Positions 22,061 through 33,438 of a stretch of 60,000 nt of DNA are shown piece after piece. The stretch covers positions 76,800,756 through 76,860,755 of the forward strand of contig CM060731.1 in the NCBI GenBank assembly GCA_030704615.1, in the 5' to 3' direction. Below the pieces are notes generated by a model. It worked only from the letters and a program-made list of their open reading frames with translations, searched no databases and was not told the DNA's origin. The translations under genes were made by a program, and so were the position numbers. Position 1 is the first letter of the stretch, and every line of letters begins with the position of its first letter. The DNA is from Takakia lepidozioides (taxonomy: Eukaryota; Streptophyta; Takakiopsida; Takakiales; Takakiaceae).

Positions 22061-22769
22061 CACTATGTACCCCTTCCTTGTTGAATGATGCGTGCCAGTG
22101 TGCGGTGATTACTCAGGCTTTTCTCTTCCTGCTTGAAATTTTATGCTGTCCGTTGCTCATCTACTACGACCACCTTTTCTTACGATTTTTTTGTACCTGG
22201 ACCCTGCGGATTTAAGATATAAGATATACACGCCCAAAACGACGACCTGGAGCCTAGACGCACTAAGAGATCTGGTGGCATTCAGGTACTTCAAACTGCA
22301 AGAAAGCTGTCTGTTTTCTCATTTGCTTGGATGGCATGATTGTTCATGCCATTCGTGTTCAGGATGTCTTTTGTGTCGACCTCAGTATTGACAGACGAAA
22401 GGAAGAGGCGAAATTGTAGTGCTGAAGGTAACATCCAAACACTTTTGTAAGCCTTTTCATGGAAAGCATGCACCTCCGCCATGGGGATGTCTACTCCAAT
22501 GCCTTGAGTGCATGACTAGTTGTTTGTGTTGGCCAGGTTCAGAAGCACTTGAACAGATGCTGCTTCAAGAATTTGAGTTACACATCTTCTTTGCCGCAGT
22601 GAAGCCGTAACTTAAGCATGATCGCACACACATGATAGACCAAAAAAGTAGCAAGTAAAAAGTGGACGGCAGAACAAGGGAGATAGCAATGGTACTACAT
22701 ATAGTATCTCCATGGTTCCTCTTAGTTATGCAGGCTTTGGCCAGAGTCTTTCTCTCTCTCTCTCTTTCT

Positions 22770-22992
22770 CTCCGTTTATTCCGTGGAACTCTCACTGAGG
22801 TCTTCCACTATGAGGATCAGAAATGCTTGGCAGCTTGCCTCCATGAGGCCTTTATCCTTAGACAATCACTCGAATAGTTCTTATTCTTGGCTTTGGTTTT
22901 GTTTCCTCTCATGTTTTCTTCCATTTTGTCCCATAAGCTCTATGAGCTTCCCGCGGATATTATAAAGCACCATTTCATTTCATTTCATTTCT
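22770..22992 (+). mobile_element. LINE 3'-end fragment (copy A)
   Basis: About 220 bases match the last codons, 3' UTR and tail of the LINE at 25.5-30.1 kb (FHYEDQK, then AACLHEAF, LRQSLE, then CCCATAAGCTC... and TATAAAGCACC). It ends in four ATTTC-type repeats (22971-22991). Upstream it joins a CT-rich tract. The sister segment at about 35190 has no LINE, so the insertion limits are visible by comparison. It is heavily 5'-truncated, as expected of target-primed reverse transcription. Confidence 0.9.
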
Positions 22993-23432
22993 GAAGAGCT
23001 AATAAGACAATGTCCTCAAAGGATCCCAACTTGGGAACAAAACATATACATGACATCAGGGAGGATGGTATCAAGTGTTGGACAACATGACTAAACAAGA
23101 TGTAGTTTCATAGAATGATGCTAGTATATGCTGTGATTCTAGTATATGTTGGGCACCAGTTAGGAGGCTTTCAAAAGCTATGAGCCAAATAAGGGAAAAC
23201 CATCTTCCTCACATCATACTCGAATCTTGCGCCATCACAACTTTTGAAACCTAATCTGGCAACCAATATTGAGATTGTCAGGGCTCCACACTTTCAAATA
23301 GTAGGTGGCCCAACACAGTTTTCTCGTGCCCATCTGCACCTCTAGTCCTTGTACAAGGGGTGATGGTTGAGATAGAGAGGGGGCTCCTATCACTCTCTCT
23401 TAACCTGTTCTAAAAATGAAGAAAAAACTTGT
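22993..23432. other. Spacer holding the PPR relic
   Basis: Apart from the PPR-repeat relic, I see no gene. It separates the LINE fragment from the F-box gene's 3' end. Confidence 0.45.
23040..23260 (+). pseudogene. Relic of a PPR repeat
   Basis: The plus strand reads VLDNMTKQDVVS, a TAG stop, then NDAS. This matches VF..MP.RDVVSWNAMI, with the stop at the tryptophan position. It continues GHQLGGF and a KGKTIFLTS-like string where GEEAL and .TF.SIL would be expected. The first part recurs at 35260-35335. It is decayed and short. Confidence 0.5.
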
Positions 23433-24565
23433 CTAGAGACCTCCGCTAACTACCCTGATGCCAACAGTACGTGCATTAGGTGGAAGGACATGATTGTGCT
23501 GGAATGTCCATGTGCCTTGCTTCTTGTCATACATCACAACTACTTGTGGATTTGTAGAATGTGCTACGCTGCACAAAAATATGAGATTCTCATGGCTCAC
23601 CCATTTCAACTGTTGGGTGAACAAGCCCAAGAAGCTAGTTCTTGCAATCTCCAGCCACTCTGCAGTCGTTGACGAAACTTTGAACTCCCACACATGGATA
23701 GTTAAGCTAGAGAAGCGAGGAAGAGCCCCAACAAGCAAAAGGCGCCCGCCACTCTCTACAAGGAATGGGTGACCATCAATGTAACCACGTCCACTACAAT
23801 CAGGCATCGGTATAGCAACTTTAGTCCACACACCGCTGCAAATGTCCCAAGCCATCAAAATGTAGTTATGCAATTGTCCATAAAATAAAACAAAGAGAGT
23901 AGGGCCACATATCACACTATCTGCACAGTACCAAACAGTACCCAGTTCTGTGGGCATCTTTCCAGTCTCAGTCCAACACTCGCAAACTAAGTCGAAGATG
24001 TGTGTTCTCCAAAGTCCCCTATCGCCGCAATACTCGCATGATATGACAATGACCTTGTAGGTGTTGGTGCATCTATCCACAATCATATTTACTCTTTGAA
24101 TGTCGAAAAGCGTTGGATTGTGAGGCAGGGCTGGCGCTTGTCTAGAACTGTTGGAGAGAGGATTGTACACAATCCATGATGGTAAGGCACTAAAGCCCTC
24201 GTCCATCATGCAAATAAGCCTCCATCTGCAGCACGAACTCTGTACCGTGAACGGAACTTGGGAAATTTGAGACCAATCTTGTGCCACGGTCGAGTTGTGG
24301 GGGTATACAACATGTAAACATCATGTTGGCTTGAGCATGTGTCAAAAGACAAGAGATAGGAGTCTTGGTGAAGAGGGAGCTGCCGACAGAGTTGTTGGAA
24401 ACCAGCAGTAGATGGGATGGAATTCCACAACTTGCAAACCGACTTACATCTCACAAGACTTCGATATGGCGACCAGGCCAACACTACCATCACTAACTCG
24501 AAAGGGAGCATGCTCCAAATCTCCTCCTCCATATTGGCCAGGTGGTTTGGGCGACAAAACGACAA
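23433..24565 (-). pseudogene. F-box protein gene with a one-base frameshift (copy 1)
   Basis: The first part (24565 to about 24212) encodes an F-box: IWSMLPFELVMVVLAW, then SPYRSLVRCKSVCKLWNSI, followed by QQLCRQLPLH. The second part (about 24220 to 23433) encodes about 270 residues resembling the beta-propeller-like C-terminus of plant F-box proteins (LPSWIVYNPLSNSSR, WTKVAIPMPDC, LPPNARTVGIRVV). The two halves are in different frames, broken near 24212 in a short T run (minus strand). Copy 2 at 50.2 kb has one more T and keeps the frame there. So copy 1 is either a pseudogene or carries a sequence error at one homopolymer. If functional, it would be an SCF E3 ligase substrate adaptor. The rest of the frame is clean. 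Confidence 0.75.
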
Positions 24566-25187
24566 AACCTCCCCAACTGTGTTCTTCTTCGGATCCTCAC
24601 CTTAACGGAGCTTGGGGGAAACAAAAGCTTGAGCCTCTGAGAGTCAACTTATACCCATTAGCCCGACTATTGTTGGTATCAGTTTTTTGCTATCAAAAGC
24701 CTCGCTCTTGCTTTTGCTATTCTGGTCCTTGAACCTTCTTTGCTAACCATCCACTTCCTTTTTATTATTTGCAGCCGTGCATTGTATTTTGACTTCTTCG
24801 GTGTGTGCGGACGTATAGCTGGCTTGACTGGGTACCCGTTTCCAACTGTATGTCTCAATGAGAGTGAGATGAGTGAGTTGCAATCCTTCAGCTCCCTCCC
24901 TTCCTTGGCACGGAAGCTGCAAATGCTTAAGCTGGAGTAGACGGCGCGACGTTGAAGCTCCAGCAGGCGGGCCCACTACCCAACCCTCTATTCCTATCTA
25001 TGCTTGTAAGTGGGCCCACAATCCATCACCTCCCTCCCTTCTTTAACTCTTGAAGCTGCTAAAGAGCATGCGGGCCTACAATCTCCAGCTTGATCCTCTA
25101 AACTACATGCGGCCCTACAATCCCCCAACTCCGTCAATCCTGAGAGCTGGGGCCGGCCTACCTCTTCCTCCCTCCACGCTTGACAGC
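24566..25187. repeat. F-box upstream region, duplicated at 50.65-51.16 kb
   Basis: This stretch, including the repeated phrases GCGGGCCTACAATC and GCGGCCCTACAATC around 25070-25120, matches 50649-51157 with high identity and a few indels. It is the presumed promoter of the F-box gene plus the junction to the PPR fragment. No separate gene is seen. Confidence 0.75.
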
Positions 25188-25482
25188 ACACTCCCACACT
25201 TCACATACATGTTAACAAGGGCGTTCCCTAGGAAGATGTCTGATTCGAATTGACTTTGCGTGCGGTGGGCATGGACCCCCTTGCCATCTGCCAGGACCTT
25301 CATCCTAGCACACGACCGCAGGAGGGAAGCACATGTCTCCGAATAAGCTGCAAAGCTTCGTTGCTCCATCAGACCCAAATGTCCGCTGCCTCCTTCAGTC
25401 GTCCCTTCTCGCACGTCGAGCTCACATCCCCATTAGTATCGATGTTCCATCGCTCTCTCTCCCTTCTCTCTCGTTTCTCTCG
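25188..25482 (-). pseudogene. PPR gene 2-like N-terminal fragment (split copy, left part)
   Basis: On the minus strand this encodes LMEQRSFAAYSETCASLLR, then CARMKVLADGKGVHAH, then TQSQFESDIFLGNALVNMY and VKCGSVL. It is nearly identical to residues about 65-140 of PPR protein 2. Upstream, EKGRLKEAADI continues in another frame, so there is an indel. Similarity stops at 25188 on one side. On the other side it is interrupted at about 25482 by the LINE and resumes at about 30136. It is non-functional. Confidence 0.88.
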
Positions 25483-25565
25483 CGCGCGCGCGACAGCACG
25501 TCGGCGCTCGCGCGTCGGCGCTACGCTCACGGGCGTTGGCGCGCTAGCGCCATCTCCACCACACC

Positions 25566-26717
25566 ATGACGTCCAAACGCCAAAGGACGGCTGCCGACGA
25601 GGTAGACTACCCGTCTCTCTCACGTCGACCTGATTCCCCTCTGCTTCTTCTTCTTGCCCCTGTCTCTCATCAAGCCTCTCCTTTGCGTCAGTACTCCACA
25701 AGGAGTGCTGATGTTCAAACGCTTCGGGACCAAATCTCCATCTTACAAACGAAATGCATATCGGAGGAAACTCTGCAGCAAGTGCTCGCTGCCCGTGACA
25801 ATGACTCGGAGGAGCGGTTGGCTTCCCTAGACAAAGACTAGGAGACGCGGATGGCTTCCCTTAACAAAAATTAGGAAAAGTGCATGGATTCCTTGGACAA
25901 AGATTGGCAGAAGCGCATGACAGACAGATACACAAACTTGGAGAACAATATGCGAGTTCATGACAGCGTTTTGCGGGCCTCTCTTGAGGAGTGCACTAGT
26001 AAACTTCAAGGTCTGGCGAAACATCTCAATGACAAATCCACACATACGCGTCTTTCAAAACTTGAAGGCGAAGTGAAGACCTTCACAGAGAAGAGCCTCC
26101 CAGATCCCCTCACAGCAAGCATCCACCTACAGGTGGAATCCCTTAGCAAAGAGTTGGAAACACACAGAACTGCGACGTCTACAATGGCTCGGGAGCTCCA
26201 AGCTCACAAGGCAGAGGCCTCCTCCTTGGCTAATATAGTTAAGGGGAGCACATCCAACAACAGTCCTCACTCTCTGGAGGAGACAGTCTCGGCTACCTTG
26301 CAAGAGGAACAACAATGGGCTTTCAAAGCCCTTAACATCAGGGTCACTAGGAAGCTAGGGGGCCTTGCTGAAGGGGACCCTCTTGACGCTGCCACCAGCC
26401 TTATTCAGCAAAACCTTGCTCTCCCACGGGGCACGAGTGGCTCTGAAAGGGCTTGGCGTGCAGGATCTTCAAAGCACAAAGTCCTCTTCATTAGATTCAA
26501 GGACAAGGATGCTCGGGATAGAGTCCTCAGGCATAGGCCTCAATTGAGAGGTCAGGGTATGTACCTCAACGATGACTTGACCCCTTTGCAATACAACGCC
26601 ATGCGGGCGCAACTCTTGCAGGTTAAGCAAGCTCGAGCTCAAGGGCACTATGTCGTGTACCGAGATGGGAGGGTAATTGTCCGGGAGCACGAACGTCGCC
26701 CCTCTAGCTCTAAATAG
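25566..26717 (+). pseudogene. LINE ORF1 (coiled-coil nucleic-acid-binding protein), two nonsense codons
   Basis: A frame of about 383 codons starts MTSKRQRTAADEVDYPSL and contains a predicted coiled coil (heptad-rich from about residue 45 to 230). It ends in a basic C-terminal domain with VLFIRFKDKDARDRVL and HYVVYRDGRVIVREHERR, resembling the RNA-binding C-terminus of LINE ORF1 proteins. Two in-frame TAG codons lie at 25839-25841 and 25872-25874. Both fall in a threefold-repeated unit (LDKD.., LNKN.., LDKDWQKRM) at the tryptophan position that is still TGG in the third unit. Function by family: forms the ribonucleoprotein with LINE RNA. Confidence 0.8.
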
Positions 26718-26720
26718 GGG

Positions 26721-29700
26721 TTGGGGCACCATGAGACCAAAGCACGCTCACATCTACACATTGGCTCATGGAACTGTAATGGCTCGTTGTGGAGCCACCC
26801 TCAAGGGCTTCTAGATATTCTTTCCAAGTGTGATGTTCTTTTTCTTTTGGAAACTCATGCGTATGAAGGAAATGACCCCCTTTTATTCTCGGATATAGCT
26901 TTCAGTTAGTGATTCGTCCACGTACAGGTCTCAAAGGATCTGGAGGTGTGGCTTGTTACTTTGCTGACTGGCTTCTCCCACTTATCTCCTTCCCATACAA
27001 AGACCCACTGGCAAGGTACATTTGGTGTCACATCAAAGGCTACAACATCCTGCTGGCGGGATGTTATTTTGCTCCGGCCGCATCTCCGCACAGCGGCCTA
27101 CATATTCGAACAGATTCATCATATGTTCCATTGGAAGACGATATGGCCCGTCTCCGTACCCCATAAACGGACATTTTCTTGGTTGGAGATTTCAACGCCC
27201 GTACAGGATCACTACAGGCCCCCACCTTCGACCACACAGATCCTCTACACATCCAACGCTCGCATACGGAATTGGAGAGGCAAAGTGCAGATTCCTCTTG
27301 CGAAATCACAATTTACGGTCACCATCTACTCAAGTTTTGTGAAACTAAGGGGCTGTCCATTTACAATGGAACAACCAACTTCAAATCCTCCAGCCAGTTC
27401 ACTTGCCACATGTACAAGGGCCAAAGCGTGGTTGACTATCTCTTGGGGAGCCCCAACAAGTCTGATAGAATAAGCTCATTTTACATCACAAGGTACCCGG
27501 ATTCTGATCACTCTTGCCTTTCCTTTGCATTTCCTTCCATCTCCCTCCCCATGAGGATCCCCTCTGCGTCTCTTCCCTTACACCCACGTATCCACTTTAA
27601 TACCCATTTCTCTCACTTACACGACGCCGAGTATGAAACATACCTAGCGTCAACCCTCCCTTCCATTCTACATCTATCATCTCCTAACGACAAGGCTACA
27701 CATCTTACTCAAGCCCTTTGGGACTCAGCCCTGCGATCCTTTCCCGTCACCCTTCCATCTACCTCCTCACCCTTCTCCACTCGTCGTTACGCATCATTTT
27801 ATGATGAGGAATGCAAGACTGCTAGACGTCGCATCAAATTTTTACTACTTGATACCAATTCTTCTCCAGAGTCCACTAATCTTGCTCTTAAGCACTATAA
27901 GTCCCTCATTAGATCCAAAAAGCAAGCCTACACTATCAAGTTGCAATCTTCTTTCCTTGCTAAAATCAGATTTTCTCCTCGATCTCTTTGGTCCCTCCTT
28001 AAACCTCATAGAGATCCCCCCCCAATCACTGACATTCATGTCTGGCATGAGTATGCACAGTCTTTGTACCATTCCCCAACCCAAACTCCTTCTCCTATAA
28101 CTTCTAAACCCCTTCACTTCTCTCTCTTTACTACAGCCAATGTCAGTAAGGCAATCAAGAAGCTGCAAAATGGCAGAGCGGTGGACATTTCAGGACTTCA
28201 GAGTGAATTCATCAAGCGTGGTGCAACGGGGCTTTCCAACAGAGTGGACAAAGAGCATCATCCACCCACTTTTTAAGAGTGGTGACAGGCTCGCACCGAC
28301 AAACTATCGTACTATCATGGTGTCCTCATTATTTGCTAAACTGTTTGGGGCAGTAGTGGCCATGGAACTGGATGATTGGGCTGAGTACTCTCGCATTCGT
28401 GCTGAGGGACAGGCTGGTTTCCGTCGAAACCGATCCACTATTGACCACATCTTCACTCTTCAGGTTATGGTGGAAAGTGCACGCTATGACAAAAGAATGG
28501 TCTATGTTTGCTTCGTGGACTTTCACAAAGCCTTTGATTCAGTTCCTCGGGACCTTCTCTTCCAACGGCTCCATAGAGTGGAAGTCCCTCCAGACATCCT
28601 TTGTGCCATCTCTTCTATGTATGAGATTGTCACTGGCATGGTCAATGTCGCTGGTGAATTCTCAGCCGAGATCCACAGCAACATTGGAGTCAAACAGGGC
28701 TGCCCCCTTTCACCTACCCTATTCGGGATCTACATTGACACCTTGGAGAATTACATATCAAAAAACCATGGGGTTGGGGTCCCATTGGATGGGGGACCAA
28801 CCCAATCAGATCTCCTCTATGTTGATGATGTTGCCCTTTTGGCACAATCCCAGGTCTTTCTGCAACGCCATCTCAAAATTTTGGAACAGTTCTGCAAAGA
28901 CTATGGGATGCAGGTCAATCTTAGCAAGACCAAGATCATGGTCTTCAATGGCCAGGCTGATCGTAGATTTCAACCAGCAGGAAATTGAGATTGTGAAATC
29001 ATACTGGTACCTAGGTCTGGTTATCCACTTCCCCAAGTTTCACTTTGTAGCCACTGCCTTGGACAAGTTGACTAAAGGTAAGGCGGCCTCCGTCCGCCTT
29101 CAGGCCAAATGCAAGCAAATACATCTACGGCATCCCCTGACCAAAAAGTGGCTGTTTGACACCGTCGTCAGCCCTGCTACCATCTATGGTTGTGAGTTCT
29201 GGGCACCTGGTGTCCCTGTCTCTTGGTGGGAAAAGAATTTGGAACCATTACAGTCATCTTTTCTCCAAGCAATGCTTGGCGCCAGGAGCAGAACTCCATC
29301 TCAGATCCTAGGTGCAGAGTTCGCATGTATACCGTTGCAATCCGAGGCCCTCTTCAGGCTTACAATCTTTCTCCATAGATTGCAGGCCCTTCCACCCAAA
29401 GGGCCAGTGGCAAGGGCCCTCACAATATCTATGAGGCTCAAAGCTGCAGGTTTCAGGAACTCCTGGTATGCTCGAGTGGACAGTTTATTTCAACGTAACG
29501 GACTTTCTACTGCTTTCCTATTACCAATGAACCCAGATGAGGTGGACATCACATCCAGACATGACCGCAACATACTCATTCGGAGAGAGCTTATGGAATT
29601 ACATGTCAAGAGAATTTGGATGCTACCCAATCTCACGACAAAGCTCCACTTCTATCGAGAGACATTCTTGGTGCTCCGCGATGATAGAATCTTGAGACCA

Positions 29701-30033
29701 AATTGCCTTTCAGCACCCTTATCTCCTTCCCTCTTGAGGGCATTGGGGTGGTTCAGGGTGAGTTCCCACAACCTACGGATAGAGACTAGCAGATGGGAAA
29801 ACCTGCAACGGGAGGACCGCCTATGTCCAGCTTGCATAGGGCGCAGCAAGGAAATTGAAACTGAAGAACACTTCTTCTTCTACTGCCCTCTATACTACGA
29901 GATCCGTGGGAGATTCCACTGTTTATTCAGTGGAACCCAAACTCTCACCGGTGTCTTTCACTATGAGGATCAAAAATGCGTGGCAGCCTACCTACACGAG
30001 GCCTTCACCCTTAGACAATCGCTAGAACATTAA
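26721..30033 (+). pseudogene. LINE ORF2: endonuclease, reverse transcriptase, C-terminal zinc motif (broken)
   Basis: The endonuclease shows HIGSWNCNG, FLLETHA, FLVGDFNARTG and DSDHSCLSF. The reverse transcriptase has PTNYRTIMVSSL, AGFRRNRSTIDHI, CFVDFHKAFDSVP, GVKQGCPLSPTLFGIYID and YVDDVALLA. The C-terminal part has LCPACI...EEHFFFYCPLYYE, a Cys/His motif typical of LINE tails. Damage: a frame change near 26905, a stop at 27164-27166, and an apparent internal deletion with frame change near 28210-28240 between RT motif 0 and motif 1. There is also a 5-base deletion near 28968 relative to copy C. The final part runs open to the stop at 30031-30033. Confidence 0.88.
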
Positions 30034-30135
30034 TTATGGTTTCTGGATTTGTTCCTCTCATGTTTTCTTCCATTTTGTCCCATAAGCTCTCCGAGCTTTC
30101 CGCGGACGTTATAAAGCACCATTTCATTTCATTTC

Positions 30136-30172
30136 TCTTGTTTTTCGGCTCTGCCCTCAACTGCATGCGGTA
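30136..30172 (-). pseudogene. Resumed PPR gene 2-like sequence between two insertions
   Basis: After the LINE tail, about 37 bases (CTTGTTTTTCGGCTCTG and so on) resemble 21409-21435 of PPR gene 2. This is exactly where the left fragment stopped. It links the left fragment to the right part at 33857 and shows that the LINE and the next element are separate insertions. Confidence 0.65.
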
Positions 30173-30397
30173 TCCCGCGCCTCAGCTACTGCGGTAACCG
30201 GTGGCCTCTCGCCGGTTTTCGGACATAACAGGCTGTTTTAAGGATCGAAATGACTGGCCATATCCAGTCGTTGGAACGACCTTCCAGTCATTTTGTGGTA
30301 CTTGCTACTAGCACGAGTTACGACGACGTTATTACTTTACTGTCATTTGCAGAGATTGTTCTTCGCACTCTTTGTTACCGCGATTGAGGTCACAGCT

Positions 30398-32187
30398 ATG
30401 GTGCGGCGACGCGCTAAGCGTCAAACTGGTTGTGAAGCGCCCACGTTTGATCTCATTGTTGAGCCGACTCCGCCATCAAAAGAACAACGGACAATCGTTT
30501 TTTCAAAGAAGAAGCGGAGTAAGAGTCGTGTGTAATGCGTCGGTGAACCATCACGACCTGTGCAATCATCAAATGTCGATGCAGATGCAAATTGTGTACC
30601 AAAACCAGATTCTGTTGCGCTTGAACCAGATTCTGTGTTGATCGATTCATCCTGGATTGCACATGATCCGGAGGTTCTTTTAGTGCCTGATCCATCTGTT
30701 GTTGCTGGAAAATTGGCAGATCCAGTAGACTTTATCAATGCAGATGGCAACGTACCTGTACCTCTACCTAGGACTGATGTTCCTAGTTCTATTGGTCTCG
30801 CGGATTCTTCAAGTTCTGGGTAGTTCTGAGGATAGGGATCCTAAAGTTGAAGAGTTCATTCTAATTGATCCAAGTACTATTCCTGGGTATTTTGAAATAC
30901 CTGAAGCGGCTGGAGTTGGAGATCTCTTCACCGATAGTCGTCCTCAGATCGATGACGATAACACTGAGCAAGATGTCAATGCAGAGCCACGTGAGCCTAT
31001 CCCTAGTGTAAATTTTCTTCCTATTACTGAAGAAGATTACAACAGGATTGTGAACGATCTTAAGCGTCCTAGCGCTAAGAATGAGTCATGGGCCGTGAAT
31101 AAGTTCAATGTGAGGAGAGCTTTCATGAAACTGGATTGCTCTGTCAAGATTGAAGACTTGCCTCTTCAAGAATTTGGAAAACTTCTTTCTCGGTTTTTCC
31201 TGATGTTGTGTAAGGGCAGTTCTGTTCGCTATCCAACTGCGAGTATAATGACTATGTACCATTCTTTTAACCGTCTTCTCAAGTCTGCTCGTGAACATCG
31301 GATAATTCGAACAGGTGTTGTTGAGCCAGTTTTGTATGAGAAAACATCCTTATTTTGTGGCAACAAACAAGGCACTGATGGAGGCTATGAAGTTGTCCCG
31401 CAATGCTGGTGCTAACAAAGGAAGGCGGAAAGTAGACGGGATAACTTGGGATGAAGAGCAAATGATTTTGTCGCATGAGCTGCACCAACTTAGTTACCAC
31501 TGCTATGCCAGATGCGATTTGCTTACTATTGTTTTGTCGTCTTTCTGATTCGGGCAATATGAAGCTTTACAAGTTGCTTATTAATGACTTCACAATTGGA
31601 ACTGACGAGGAAGGCCGAGCTTATCTGAAGTAAGATGAATTTATTTGTTGGTTTTTTTGTCAATGCTATTGTTGTTCTTCATAGCGGTATCTAATTACTT
31701 CGTCTTTTTGGCAGGTATGATGAGCGACTGTCCAAGAAATGTCGTGTCACTGAAAAGATTTTAAGATGAGCATTTCCGCCCTGCTGTTATCTTTCACGAT
31801 GCAGATCTTCTACATACTTGGCATAGTATGATGTCTCATATGCCTGAGGGCTGTCAGGACGGCCATCTTTTCCTGTCAATTAAGCACAATACACGTGATG
31901 ACGTCTGGTACAAGAAAGTTAACTGCGGAGAAGGATTTATGCGTAACTGGATGCGGAATATGACAAAGAACTGTGAAATCAAAGTCGACATCACAAATCG
32001 CTCGGGAAGGGTTACCAATATTACTCGTATGGCAGCTGCCAATGTGCCTCCAGCAATCATGTCATTGCTTACTGGCCATCACAATACGAAGCCACTTGAG
32101 CGATATGACAGAACCAGAGAACTGAAGGCTAGGGCTGCGCAGGCTGTTCTTCGTGCTCCATACAATGAGAGTATAGGGGTACCTTGA
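30398..32187 (+). pseudogene. Crypton/KIAA1958-type tyrosine recombinase, multiply broken, one intron
   Basis: The start MVRRRAKRQTG leads into an acidic linker (one TAA at 30533-30535, frame change near 30820). The N-terminal core-binding part follows: LPLQEFGKLLSRFFLML, then SVRYPTASIMTMYHSFNRLL, and after a frame change near 31340 HPYFVATNKALMEAMK and ITWDEEQMIL. The catalytic part contains NMKLYKLLINDFTIG and DEEGRAYLKYDERLSKK. That last string is readable only if a GT-AG intron at 31629-31713 is removed. Then come LFLSIKHNTRDD, TNRSGRVTNITRM, LTGHHNTKPLERYDR. The C-terminal Arg, the His of GHHN and the candidate nucleophile Tyr in ERYDR are present; the usual His of HxxR appears as Asn. 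Frame breaks near 31770-31825 complete the damage. Confidence 0.75.
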
Positions 32188-32299
32188 TGAACAGTTCAAC
32201 TCGACACTTGGTAGCTGGCATTCCAAAGAGAATGGGAGTAAATTTCCTCTGGCAGATGTCACAAACCGCGTGTAAGGAGTTATTGCAGAGTGTTCGAAC

Positions 32300-33225
32300 T
32301 TGAATCAGGCTGAGAATTCTAATTCTGGAATTGCTGTATCTAGTGACACTGTCGGTTTCGTTCATTTCCATCATTCTCATCCTGTGAATCATGAGTTACC
32401 TATCAAAGGTCAGGTGCGTTCTGATTTCCCTAGTATGGCATCTCATGTACAGCCTCAAAATAATGTGGTCTTACCTATCAGAGGTCAGGCTCGTCTTGAA
32501 TTCCCTATGGCATCTCATGTACAGCCTCAAAATAATGTTAGACCATATTTTCAACCACAGCCAGCTACTAAGTGTCGTCCTCTTGCTTCGTATCATCCAA
32601 TTCGCCCCCACCTATTTTGCATGGGGGGGCTCTGAATTCTAATGTTCAGCTACGATCTAGTGGATATCACCATCCTTGGGCTCCGACGCACAGAAGTTTA
32701 GGGTCAGGGCATAGGTTGCCTGAGCGAGTTGAGAAGGGCAACCAAGCATCTCCATGCTTACATCTGGATAGTCGTACTTGGAAAACAGAAGCCAACGAGA
32801 AGGTGATTTTGTTTCAAAATGATATTGAGGCTTCTGAAAGCTTTGATTGGAATTCAACTGATGATGATACCAGTTACACTCCGGTTATTGAGGCTAGTTC
32901 TATCCAATCTGGTCTTGGCATTGGTGGAAAGCCTAATATGGTGGAGCCAATTTTGAGTACTGCAGTTGTTCATGATGGGGATTCTATCTCGGTGATTCCA
33001 GCTGTGAATTCATTAGTTCCAATTGCAACGCAGTGTTCTTCTACCCTAGTACCAGTCGTTACAGCATCAGCTCCAATTGTTATATCCCGTCCGGCATCAG
33101 ATCCATGTTCCATGATTCCAGGAGCTAGTTATGGACCAAATTTTCATGTACCAACTGCATTTGCTACTTTCCATTTCCATTTTAGCAATGCAGGTCAGAC
33201 GAGGCAATATTTTCGTGATAATTAG
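32300..33225 (+). pseudogene. Second frame of the Crypton-like element (Pro/Ser/Val-rich, unknown)
   Basis: Two overlapping frames (32300-32635 and 32572-33225) together encode a low-complexity protein of about 300 residues with a frame change near 32590. It has a duplicated unit (LPIKGQVRSDFP, then MASHVQPQNNV, repeated as LPIRGQARLEFP and MASHVQPQNNV). The C-terminal half is rich in SVIPAVNSLVPIATQ-like strings. There is no catalytic motif. It could be the C-terminal extension of the recombinase or a separate accessory protein. Confidence 0.45.
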
Positions 33226-33438
33226 ATTAAAGATTCTATAGTGATTTTGTACATGCTATGGATTACAGTGTAAGATTACAATTGATTCCTCTGGAATTTG
33301 ACCAGGGATATATACTAATGACATATGTTAATTGACATAAAATACATTTTTAGAGGTTGGTGTGCCAAGCTTGTGACACCTCTTCCCAATTTTCAAATGA
33401 ATATGTAATGTTTCAATCTTCAGAATTCATTCCTACGG

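Larger units (their letters stand above)
21554..23124. repeat. 5' flank of PPR gene 2: copy 1 of a three-copy duplicated segment
   Basis: From about 21434 (inside the PPR gene 2 N-terminus) to about 23124 this DNA matches 33857-35335. In part it also matches 51830-52390, with high identity and small indels. The segment includes the PPR start region, a plus-strand DYW-tail relic and a PPR-repeat relic. Copy 1 alone also contains a LINE 3' fragment at 22770-22992. Duplicate 2 is uninterrupted there. Confidence 0.88.
25483..30135 (+). mobile_element. Nearly full-length non-LTR retrotransposon (LINE copy B)
   Basis: It has a CpG-rich 5' end (GCGCGCGCGCG and GTCGGCGC repeats at about 25488-25555), an ORF1, an ORF2 with AP-type endonuclease and reverse transcriptase, and a 100-base 3' UTR. 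The tail is three ATTTC units (30121-30135). It sits inside a PPR pseudogene: sequence like CTCTCGTTT precedes the 5' end and TCTCTTGTTT follows the tail, a plausible imperfect target-site duplication. The 5' boundary is approximate. Both ORFs carry stops or frameshifts, so it is not autonomous now. Copies A and C in this window belong to the same family. The clade (L1-like or other) cannot be fixed by eye; a short tandem tail rather than poly(A) is notable. Confidence 0.92.

Noticed and set aside
28372-28960. Alternative-frame protein overlapping LINE RT in the first part of a long open frame
   Set aside because: The RT motifs are in the neighbouring frame here; this frame becomes the real one only after the 5-base deletion near 28968.
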